Below the pieces are notes generated by a model. It was not told the DNA's origin. It was given only the letters and a program-made list of their open reading frames with translations, and did no database searches. Shown here piece after piece: positions 24,974-31,914 of a DNA stretch of 36,813 nt (within the stretch, counting starts at the first letter, position 1; the number at the start of each line of letters is the position of its first letter). The DNA is from Gammaproteobacteria bacterium (GTDB lineage Bacteria > Pseudomonadota > Gammaproteobacteria > Steroidobacterales > PWYM01): NCBI GenBank assembly GCA_003567855.1, contig PWYM01000188.1, positions 1 to 36,813 on the forward strand, in the 5' to 3' direction. A program made the position numbers and the translations under genes.

Positions 24974-24984
24974 TGGTCCATCAG

Positions 24985-25704
24985 TTAACGCACCACGCGG
25001 TATTCGCGACCGTCCTCGAGCGCGAGCGATACGCCGTCGAACGTGGCCTGCAGCGTGACGTCGCGCAAGTTCGTTGCAGAATCGGGTGTCGCTTCCGACC
25101 AGCGGGTGACCTGCAGCTCGAGCTCGTTGCCATCCCGCGTGTAGGTGCCGTAGCCATTGACGGTGCCTTCGGACGTGCCCTGCACGAGGATGAAGTGGTC
25201 GTCGACGAGTGCGAATGCACCGCTCTCGATCGAGTAGACGCTGCCGAGCCCAGGCCCGACACGCTCGAAGGTCTGCACAGTACCGCTGCCAAACACCAGC
25301 GTGAGCTCGTCCCCGTCGCGCGATATCGTTAACTGATGCTCGTGATCGGCGCTGACGTCGAGCGGAGCATCCTGATCCGGTGCAACGAAGATCTGCTGGC
25401 GCGCGAACAGCGTCACCGAGTCCGCGTTGGCCGCGTACGGACCCGTATGCGCCATCACGCGTTGATCCTCGAACGGTTCACCGTCGAAGATCGACTGTTG
25501 CATGAACACGCCGTCGTGGAAAAGGAATATGCCGGTCAGTGGCATTTCGTCACCACCGCTGGTCGTAAGGCCGGTGTAGGCCCAGAGTCCGCTGACGAGG
25601 TCCTCGGCCGTGCCCGCACGCATCTCGTCGTCGGCCGGCGAGCAGCCCAGGATCAGCAGCAGGACGGCGCAGAGGGCCGCGAAACGCACGTAATAAGCTT
25701 TCAT
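24985..25704 (-). CDS. Lipocalin-like lipoprotein of unknown role
   Basis: 239 residues. The ATG at 25704 has GGGGAA upstream and starts a lipoprotein signal (ALCAVLLLILGCS) with acylated Cys21; an in-frame start 159 bases upstream would place non-signal sequence first. The mature part is beta-rich. It opens with EDLVSGLWAYTG, which recalls the G-x-W strand of lipocalin-like domains, then repeats strand-turn units such as GIFLFHDGVFMQQSIFDG and NGYGTYTRDGNELELQVTRW. I cannot assign a firm family. Its start is 46 bases from shared motif copy 3 and it is divergent from amidohydrolase 2. It is therefore probably part of the same regulon, perhaps as a periplasmic binder. Confidence 0.75.
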   Translation of the reverse strand: MKAYYVRFAALCAVLLLILGCSPADDEMRAGTAEDLVSGLWAYTGLTTSGGDEMPLTGIFLFHDGVFMQQSIFDGEPFEDQRVMAHTGPYAANADSVTLFARQQIFVAPDQDAPLDVSADHEHQLTISRDGDELTLVFGSGTVQTFERVGPGLGSVYSIESGAFALVDDHFILVQGTSEGTVNGYGTYTRDGNELELQVTRWSEATPDSATNLRDVTLQATFDGVSLALEDGREYRVVR

Positions 25705-25735
25705 ATCGTGTTCCCCATCGCAATTGATCTGCACT

Positions 25736-25830
25736 GATTTTCTCCACGCATTGCATCTGGTGCAACAAAAAGTCCCATTAGTGATGCGCCTTGTCGCGGG
25801 CGTGTCGTCTACTATGGAGTGGAGAAAATC
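25736..25830. repeat. 12-bp perfect inverted repeat framing motif copy 3
   Basis: GATTTTCTCCAC at 25736-25747 and its exact complement GTGGAGAAAATC at 25819-25830, 71 bases apart, in the divergent region between the lipoprotein and amidohydrolase 2. It could be a pair of operators bridged by looping, or a long-range hairpin. The left arm directly precedes motif copy 3. Confidence 0.55.
25750..25767 (+). promoter_or_regulatory. Shared operator-like motif, copy 3
   Basis: ATTGC-N7-GCAACA with spacer ATCTGGT; the core is a palindrome TTGCA-N5-TGCAA. It lies 46 bases from the lipoprotein start and 165 bases from the divergent amidohydrolase start. Confidence 0.6.
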
Positions 25831-25932
25831 CGGCCGCCAGCGGCTCGTGCACGGTGCAGGCACCCGCGACCCGCGGCCAACCGGACAGGTCCGGGCCGGT
25901 CACGGTCCAGCCATTCGCGGGAGGGAAATCGA

Positions 25933-27207
25933 ATGCGCACAATTCTGATCACACTGTCATTTTTCCTGTTGACGGCAGTCGCCAGCCTGTCCGCTGAAGA
26001 GCGGCCGACGGTGCTCCGTGCCGCCGGCATGGTCGACGTGCTCGAAGGTCGGAGCATCCGGGACGCCGTTGTCGTTATTGAGAACGGACGTATTGCGGCA
26101 GCGGGTAATGCCGCCGATGTCGACGTGCCCGAAGGCGCGGATGTCGTCGACCTCGGCGACCGTTGGCTCGTGCCGGGCCTGATGAACATGCACGTACACC
26201 TCGGGCTTGCGTTGCCTGGCCTGATGGCCGCGCAACACGCCGGAGAGAACAAGGCGCAGCTCGTGCTGCGCATGGCCGACGTCGCGCGAGAGTCGCTGCT
26301 GTCGGGCGTCACGACGGTGCGCCTGCCCGGTGACCGTCGTCATGCCGATCTCGCGCTGCGCGAGGCGATCGAGCGCGGTACGCTGCCGGGCCCGCGCATC
26401 ATCTCGTCCGGCCAGGGCGTGGGCATCACGGGTGGCCACGGCTCGTCGCTCGAGTTCCGCAACGACGGCCCGTACGAGCTTCGCAAGGCCACCCGCTACC
26501 AGATCCGAGCCGGTGCCGAGTGGATCAAGATCTCGATCTCCGGTGGCATCGCCACGCCCGTCGGCGGCATCGGCGAGCCGCTGATGACGCGCGACGAGAT
26601 CGAAGCGGTCGTCGATATCGCCAACCGCCACGGCATCAAGGTCACCGCCCACTCGGGTTCGGCCGAGGCGACGCGCGTCGCCGTAGAGGCCGGCATCAGC
26701 GGTGTCGAACACGGCTATTTTCTGGACCGCGACGTGCTGCGCCTGATGCGCGAACGCGGCGTCTGGTACGTGCCCACGATCGTCGTCAGCCAGCCGGCCA
26801 CGTTCGATTTTTTCGAGCGCATCGGTTCGCCCGACTGGTACATGGAACGCGTCTACGAGGTTGGCCAGGATCACTGGCGTGCGCTCGAGATGGCGGTGGA
26901 AGAGGGCGTACTGATCGCGCTGGGTTCGGACCAGCATCCGCACGAGCCCAATGACGGCACCACCGCGACCATCCGCGAGGCCGAGTACTACGTGGAAGCC
27001 GGCATGACCTCGCTGCAGGCGCTGCAGGCCGCGACCATCCAGAGTGCGCGCATGCTCGACAAGGAAGACGAGATCGGCTCGCTTTCGCCGGGGAAATACG
27101 CCGACATCGTCGCCGTCGAGGGCAACCCCATCGACGACATCTCGGCGCTGCGCACGCTTGGCTTCGTGATGAAGGGCGGCAAGGTCTACCGCAACGACTG
27201 GGAGTAG
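25933..27207 (+). CDS. Exported amidohydrolase, Xaa-Pro-dipeptidase-like group (paralog 2)
   Basis: 424 residues. The ATG at 25933 follows GAGGGAAA and starts a clear signal sequence (TILITLSFFLLTAVASLSA). All predicted metal ligands are present: His87 and His89 in GLMNMHVHLG, Lys199 in WIKISISGG, His240, His260 in GVEHGYFLD and Asp333 in LGSDQHP. It is very similar to the paralog at 19643 over the whole length. Differences cluster near LPGDRRHADLALREAIERG and ISSGQGVGITGGHGSSLEFRNDG, which lie near the active-site mouth in this group. The next paralog starts five bases after its stop, so the pair forms one operon. It is predicted to be a periplasmic dipeptidase or amidase with a related but shifted specificity. 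Confidence 0.88.
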   Translation: MRTILITLSFFLLTAVASLSAEERPTVLRAAGMVDVLEGRSIRDAVVVIENGRIAAAGNAADVDVPEGADVVDLGDRWLVPGLMNMHVHLGLALPGLMAAQHAGENKAQLVLRMADVARESLLSGVTTVRLPGDRRHADLALREAIERGTLPGPRIISSGQGVGITGGHGSSLEFRNDGPYELRKATRYQIRAGAEWIKISISGGIATPVGGIGEPLMTRDEIEAVVDIANRHGIKVTAHSGSAEATRVAVEAGISGVEHGYFLDRDVLRLMRERGVWYVPTIVVSQPATFDFFERIGSPDWYMERVYEVGQDHWRALEMAVEEGVLIALGSDQHPHEPNDGTTATIREAEYYVEAGMTSLQALQAATIQSARMLDKEDEIGSLSPGKYADIVAVEGNPIDDISALRTLGFVMKGGKVYRNDWE

Positions 27208-27211
27208 GTCG

Positions 27212-28540
27212 GTGCGGCTCGCGCTGCTGGCCACGCTGCTGCTCGCCGCCGGTACGGTCTGTGCACAGACCGTAGTGCTGCGCGCAGCCGGGCTGGTCGA
27301 CGTCCTCGCCGGCGAGGCGGTTCCCGATGCCGTCGTGGTCGTGGACGGCGGGCGGATCGTTGCCGCAGGCCGGGCGGCGACCGTGGAGGTGCCTCAGGAT
27401 TCGCATGTCATCGACCTGGGTGACCAATGGCTGCTACCGGGTCTCATGAACATGCATGTGCACCTGGACCTGCTGCTGCCGGGGACGATGGCAGCCACGC
27501 ATGCGAACGAGAGCGAAGCGGAGCTCGTGCTGCGCATGGCGGACAACGCACACAGATCGCTGCTCAGTGGCGTGACGACGGTGCGCCAGCCGGCGATGTT
27601 CCCGTCACTAGCCGCGCGCGCCGGCCGGTTTACCGATCGTGCCACGATGCCGGACCGGCGTCGCGACGCCCGTCCCCCCGACGTCGCGCTTGCCCGGGCC
27701 ATCGAGCGCGGCGTGCTTCCCGGGCCTCGGCTGATCACTGCCGGGGAGATGGTCAACATCACAGGCGGCCATGGGGCCGCGGTCACGCCGCTGCACGACG
27801 GGCCATACGATATGCGCAAGGCCACGCGTTACCAGATCCGTGCCGGGGCCACGTGGATCAAGCTTGCGATTTCCGGCGGAATCGCGACACCGGTCGGCGG
27901 TATAGGCCAGCCGCTGATGACACGGGATGAAATCGAGGCTGTCGTCGACATCGCGGGCCGCCACGGAGTACGGGTCACGGCCCACGTGGGTTCGGCTGAG
28001 GCTGCTCGCGTCGCGGTCGAGGCCGGCGTGAACGGTCTCGAACACGGTTACTTCCTCGACCGTGACATCCTGCGACTGATGCGCGATCACGGTACCTGGT
28101 TCGTGCCTACGATTGTCGTCAGTCAGCCTGCGACTTTTGATTTCTTCGAGCGCATCGGTTCACCCGAGTGGTACATGGAGCGCGTCAGAGAGGTGGGTCG
28201 CGATCATTGGCGCGCGCTGGAGATGGCGATAGAGGAGGGCGTGAACATCGCGCTGGGTTCAGACCAGCATCCGTTCGAGCCCAACGACGGCACTACCGCC
28301 ACCGTCCGCGAGGCCGAGTACTACGTCGAAGCGGGCATGACGCCACTGCAGGCACTGCGCGCGGCGACGATCGATGCGGCGCGCATGCTCGGCATGGATG
28401 ACTCGCTTGGCGCGCTGTCGCCGGGTTTCGAGGCCGACATCGTCGCCGTCGACGGTAATCCCATGGAAGACATCTCGGCGCTGCGCACGCTCGGTTTCGT
28501 GATGAGGGAAGGCCGCGTCTACCGCAACGACTGGGAGTAG
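27212..28540 (+). CDS. Exported amidohydrolase, Xaa-Pro-dipeptidase-like group (paralog 3, with insertion)
   Basis: 442 residues with a GTG start at 27212, four bases after the previous stop. Signal sequence LALLATLLLAAGTVCAQ. Metal ligands are kept: His82, His84, Lys217, His258, His278 and Asp351. Relative to its two paralogs it has about 20 extra, Arg-rich residues at roughly 129-156 (within PSLAARAGRFTDRATMPDRR), where the others read PGDSRHADIAL or PGDRRHADLAL. This loop follows the GVTTVRQP strand near the substrate entrance and may change specificity. The frame stays open through it, so it is not a frameshift. It ends four bases from the convergent YfcC-type permease gene. Confidence 0.87.
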   Translation: MRLALLATLLLAAGTVCAQTVVLRAAGLVDVLAGEAVPDAVVVVDGGRIVAAGRAATVEVPQDSHVIDLGDQWLLPGLMNMHVHLDLLLPGTMAATHANESEAELVLRMADNAHRSLLSGVTTVRQPAMFPSLAARAGRFTDRATMPDRRRDARPPDVALARAIERGVLPGPRLITAGEMVNITGGHGAAVTPLHDGPYDMRKATRYQIRAGATWIKLAISGGIATPVGGIGQPLMTRDEIEAVVDIAGRHGVRVTAHVGSAEAARVAVEAGVNGLEHGYFLDRDILRLMRDHGTWFVPTIVVSQPATFDFFERIGSPEWYMERVREVGRDHWRALEMAIEEGVNIALGSDQHPFEPNDGTTATVREAEYYVEAGMTPLQALRAATIDAARMLGMDDSLGALSPGFEADIVAVDGNPMEDISALRTLGFVMREGRVYRNDWE

Positions 28541-28544
28541 CGCG

Positions 28545-29915
28545 TCAGCTGTACCCTATCCACACGGCGACGACCATCGCGACCGCCGCCGCGGCGGTGA
28601 GCTTGAGCAACAGCGGCCCGATGAAACGCACCCAGCGTGTGTACGGCACTCCAGCCAGACCGAGTATGCCCATCAGCACCGCATTGGTCGGGATGATCAT
28701 GTTCGTGAAGCCGTCGCCGAACTGGTAGGCGAGCACCGCGGTCTGGCGTGAGACGTTCACGAGGTCGCCGATCGGCGCCATCAGCGGCATGGTCGCGAAG
28801 GCCTGGCCGCTGCCGGACGGGATGAAGAAATTCAACAGGCTCTGCAGTAGCAACATGCCGACTGCCGAGATCTCGGGCGGAAACAGCGACAGCGGTGCGG
28901 CAAGCCCGTTGACGACCGTGTGCAGCACCTGGCCGTCTTCCATGATCAGCGCGATGGAACGCGCGAAGCCGATCAACAGCGCGGTGCCGGTCATCTGCGC
29001 GGCGCCGGCGATGAACGTGTTCGCGGCGTCGTCGAGGCGCAGCCCACCGATCAGCGTGGCGGCGATCGCGAGCGCGAGGAACAGCGCGGCGAGTTCGACC
29101 AGGTACCAGTCTGCTACGGTAATGCCCAGCACCAGCGCGATCAGCGTCACGAGCCCGCTGATCAGCACCAGGCGCCGCCGGTTCGTCATGCCCGGATAGG
29201 CCTCGGGTTCGGGCGCCTGCGCGGCGGGAACGTCGGCGACGAGGCTTGCCGATGGATCGGCGTGCACGCGCATTGCATAGCGGTAGACGTGGTGGAAGGC
29301 GATCAGGAACATTGGCACGGCGATGATCGCGCGATACCACCAGCCCGAGCCCGGCTGCAGGCCGGCGACTTCCTGCGCGACGAGTACGGTGAACGGGTTG
29401 AACAGCGCGCAGCCGTAGCCCACGCCGTAGCCGATCACGAGCAGCGCGATTGCGACGATCGTGTCGAGCCGTAGCGCCGAGGCGAGTGCGATCAGGATAC
29501 CGACGAAGGCGATGTACTCGGCCGACATCCCGAAGGTTGCAGAGAACACGCCGAAGGTGAACATCGAGCCGAAGATCAGCAGCCCGATGCGATCACCGAA
29601 CCGTTCCAGCAGCCCGCCGATCATCGCGTCGATCGCACCAGTGCTGCGCACGACCGCGATCACGCCGCCAATCAGGAATACGAAAAATATTACCGCCTGG
29701 GCGTCGGCCATCGCGCGCGGTACCGCGGTCAGCAGTGACCAGGGTGCGAGTACCGGCGGGTCTTCGACGACCTGGAAGGTCCCGGGCACGACGACTTCGC
29801 CGGCGTCGGTGACCTCGGTGTCGAAGCTGCCCGCGGGCAGCACCCACGTGAGCACCAGCGCGAACATCATGATCGCGAACAGCAGGACCAGCGTGTGGGG
29901 GACCCGCAACGCCAT
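28545..29915 (-). CDS. YfcC-family inner-membrane permease
   Basis: 456 residues. The ATG at 29915 follows GGGAG. The N-terminus RVPHTLVLLFAIMMFALVLTWVLPAGSF, followed by VVVPGTFQVVEDPP, matches the YfcC/DcuC-like family (PF03606). About 11-12 hydrophobic segments are visible. The two re-entrant loops typical of the wider superfamily are suggested by FGMSAEYIAFVGI and LLNFFIPSGSGQAFATMPLMAP. Family members are annotated as C4-dicarboxylate or basic amino-acid carriers, and substrate predictions are weak. Next to three periplasmic amidohydrolases it is a good candidate for taking released amino acids or acids into the cytoplasm. It is convergent to amidohydrolase 3, so it has its own promoter. 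Confidence 0.85.
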   Translation of the reverse strand: MALRVPHTLVLLFAIMMFALVLTWVLPAGSFDTEVTDAGEVVVPGTFQVVEDPPVLAPWSLLTAVPRAMADAQAVIFFVFLIGGVIAVVRSTGAIDAMIGGLLERFGDRIGLLIFGSMFTFGVFSATFGMSAEYIAFVGILIALASALRLDTIVAIALLVIGYGVGYGCALFNPFTVLVAQEVAGLQPGSGWWYRAIIAVPMFLIAFHHVYRYAMRVHADPSASLVADVPAAQAPEPEAYPGMTNRRRLVLISGLVTLIALVLGITVADWYLVELAALFLALAIAATLIGGLRLDDAANTFIAGAAQMTGTALLIGFARSIALIMEDGQVLHTVVNGLAAPLSLFPPEISAVGMLLLQSLLNFFIPSGSGQAFATMPLMAPIGDLVNVSRQTAVLAYQFGDGFTNMIIPTNAVLMGILGLAGVPYTRWVRFIGPLLLKLTAAAAVAMVVAVWIGYS

Positions 29916-29985
29916 CGGTTTCTCCCGAACCTGACCGTGATCGCGCGACTCTACTGCATGGGCGCCGCGATCGCGAGAGCCCGGG

Positions 29986-30855
29986 TCAGATGTGGGTGGG
30001 GTCGAGGAAGCCGAACGCCACGACGATCGCTAGCAGCCACAGGTAGAATGAAAACACCTTGAGGTTAGCGCGGTATAGGAAATACAGCACCAGCTTCAGC
30101 GACGCGATACCTACCACCGCGGACACGACGAACGCCACCGCGAGCGCGGTCAGGCTGATCTCGCCCAGCCCGTCGCCGATCTCGACCTCGATCGCCTGTA
30201 CCAGTGTCGCCGCCAGAATCGTCGGGATCGCGAGGAAGAAACTGTACTCGGCAGCCCAGCGGCGCTTGAGGCCGCTGAACAGCGCGAACACGATGGTCAT
30301 GCCGCTGCGGCTGAGCCCGGGCACCAGCGCAAAGCCCTGCGCGGCGCCGATCACCGCGGCGATCGGCAGGTTGATCTGGCGCAGGCCCCGTGGCCGGCGC
30401 GACAGTCGATCGGTCCACCACAGCAGCACGCCGGTCATTGTCAGTGTGCCGGCCACGAGGATCGGCGATGCGAATACCTGCTCGAACGTCGCCTTGAGCG
30501 TAAAGCCGACCACTGCGGTTACGCCGACCGATGCCACGCAGAGCAGGCCAAGCCGCAGGAAGAGCAGTTCCTGACGCGCCCGCCCGCCGGCCGCTGCCCA
30601 CTGCCACGCCTGGCGGATGATGCCGGCAACGAGCTGGCGCAGGCTCGACCAGAACACCACCGCGATCGACACCAGCGTGCCGACGTGCACGACGAGGTCG
30701 AAGAGGATCATCTCCGGGCTTTCCGGCGGCGGCAGGTCTTGGCCCTGGCGGATCAGCCAGTGCTGGGTGATCACGAGGTGCGCGGTGGAGCTCACCGGCA
30801 CGAACATGAAGATGCCCTGTATCACGCCGAGCAGTACGGCGATCCAGATGGCCAT
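29986..30855 (-). CDS. uppP: UppP/BacA-family undecaprenyl-diphosphatase-like protein with altered active site
   Basis: 289 residues, with multiple membrane segments and both family blocks. Block 1 reads GVIQGIFMFVPVSSTAHL (about residues 10-27). Block 2 reads VPGLSRSGMTI at about 178-188. Canonical UppP recycles undecaprenyl diphosphate for cell-wall synthesis using an (E/Q)xxxE motif plus PGxSRSxxT. Here the first acid position is Gln13, which the motif allows, but the second, essential Glu is Met17. Ser22-Ser23, His26 and Arg183 are kept. It is therefore probably a divergent family member with low or different phosphatase activity, and a second, canonical copy may exist elsewhere in the genome. 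It is a single gene with a candidate promoter upstream. Confidence 0.85.
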   Translation of the reverse strand: MAIWIAVLLGVIQGIFMFVPVSSTAHLVITQHWLIRQGQDLPPPESPEMILFDLVVHVGTLVSIAVVFWSSLRQLVAGIIRQAWQWAAAGGRARQELLFLRLGLLCVASVGVTAVVGFTLKATFEQVFASPILVAGTLTMTGVLLWWTDRLSRRPRGLRQINLPIAAVIGAAQGFALVPGLSRSGMTIVFALFSGLKRRWAAEYSFFLAIPTILAATLVQAIEVEIGDGLGEISLTALAVAFVVSAVVGIASLKLVLYFLYRANLKVFSFYLWLLAIVVAFGFLDPTHI

Positions 30856-30898
30856 CGGAAAACCTCGCCGGGCGGGTGTGGGGATCTCAGCCGCGCGA

Positions 30899-30927
30899 AG
30901 TATACGGGTTCCGGCAGGGCGCTACAG
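30899..30927 (-). promoter_or_regulatory. Candidate promoter of the uppP-like gene
   Basis: On the minus strand a TATACT -10 box (30904-30899) lies 44 bases before the ATG. A weak -35 box CTGTAG sits 17 bases further upstream. The -10 match is good, the -35 poor. Confidence 0.4.
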
Positions 30928-30990
30928 GACTCGGGTCACGGGTCCGCTCAACTAAGGGGCGACGGGGCGCCGTGTCGCCGAGTCGCAAGT

Positions 30991-31031
30991 GAAAACGAAA
31001 AGGCCGGCATGCCCCGGGGCATGCCGGCCTT
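30991..31031 (-). terminator. Rho-independent terminator of the Spy-like gene
   Basis: A perfect 32-base palindrome with 16-base arms (AAGGCCGGCATGCCCC at 31000-31015) lies 29 bases after the minus-strand stop at 31060. On that strand it is followed by a T-rich tract (TTTTCGTTTTC). This is the clearest intrinsic terminator in the window. Confidence 0.85.
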
Positions 31032-31059
31032 GACAGCTTCGCCGCCGTAACTGTCGCGA

Positions 31060-31788
31060 TCAGCTGCGATCCCGGTACCTGCGTTCGCCCCTTTCGCCAC
31101 GCTCGCTGCGGCGCTCACGCCAGGCTTCACGGCGCGCCTCGCGCGCCGTTTCCAACTCGGCGAGCTGCTCGGGGGTGAGTACCGACTCGATGTCGGCGCG
31201 CAGTGACTGCCAGGACTCGCGCCGCGCCTCGCGGTCAGGGCGTGCGGCCTCGCCGGCGTCACGACGCGCGGCATATTCGCTGCGCATCTGTTCGCGGTGA
31301 TTGCGCATCAGTGCGCGAATCTCGGTGCGCTGCGCGTCGCTGAGGTCGAGCTGTGCGTACGCGGCACCCATGCCGCGGCGCGCATGGCCCTTGCCGCGCT
31401 TGCCATGGCGGCCCCCACGGTAATGGCCACGCCGGTCGGCACGCAGCTCGTCCAGACGCGCCTGCTGCTCGGGCGAGAGGCGCAGCCGGATCTCGTCGTG
31501 CAGTGCGGCACGGGCATCACGCATCGCCTCGCGTGCGCCCGGTTCCCAGTTGCCATCGGCGTCGCGCAGGTTGCCGCGTACCCACTCGCGATGGCTCTGC
31601 AGGAGCAGGCGGATGTCCTGCTGCTGCTCGACGCTGAGGTCGAGCGACTGGGCCATGCGTGCCACCGGGTCGTGGCCGCGCTTGCCGCGCTGCTCGTCGC
31701 CGGCGTGGGCAGTGGCGCCAAACGCCAGTCCGAGCCCCAGCAGGGCGACGGCAAGCGTACGAACGGGGCGTGCGGTGATCGTGTTCAT
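31060..31788 (-). CDS. Spy/CpxP-like periplasmic protein with four LTxxQ-type motifs
   Basis: 242 residues. The ATG at 31788 follows AGGAG; upstream in-frame codons lack a ribosome site. Signal sequence TLAVALLGLGLAFGATAHA. The mature protein is highly charged and helical, with two pairs of LTxxQ-type motifs: LSVEQQQDI and LSPEQQARL, then LSDAQRTEI and LTPEQLAEL. Spy and CpxP, which act as periplasmic chaperones or stress sensors, usually carry one pair. This protein may therefore be an internal duplication, joined by a basic Gly/Arg/His-rich linker (RRGHYRGGRHGKRGKGHARRG) that could bind metal or polyanions. It lies downstream of a Cpx-like kinase and regulator on the same strand and probably feeds back on the sensor. 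Confidence 0.82.
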   Translation of the reverse strand: MNTITARPVRTLAVALLGLGLAFGATAHAGDEQRGKRGHDPVARMAQSLDLSVEQQQDIRLLLQSHREWVRGNLRDADGNWEPGAREAMRDARAALHDEIRLRLSPEQQARLDELRADRRGHYRGGRHGKRGKGHARRGMGAAYAQLDLSDAQRTEIRALMRNHREQMRSEYAARRDAGEAARPDREARRESWQSLRADIESVLTPEQLAELETAREARREAWRERRSERGERGERRYRDRS

Positions 31789-31914
31789 GTTCGTGCTCCT
31801 CGTGTTCCGCCAGCGCCTGGCGGGCGGACCCACAGCGGGTTTGCGTACGATTGAAAGCCTACCGCCGCGCCGCGTCGAGCACGGTCAAGGGACCACAACA
31901 AGTGTGAAGAATTG

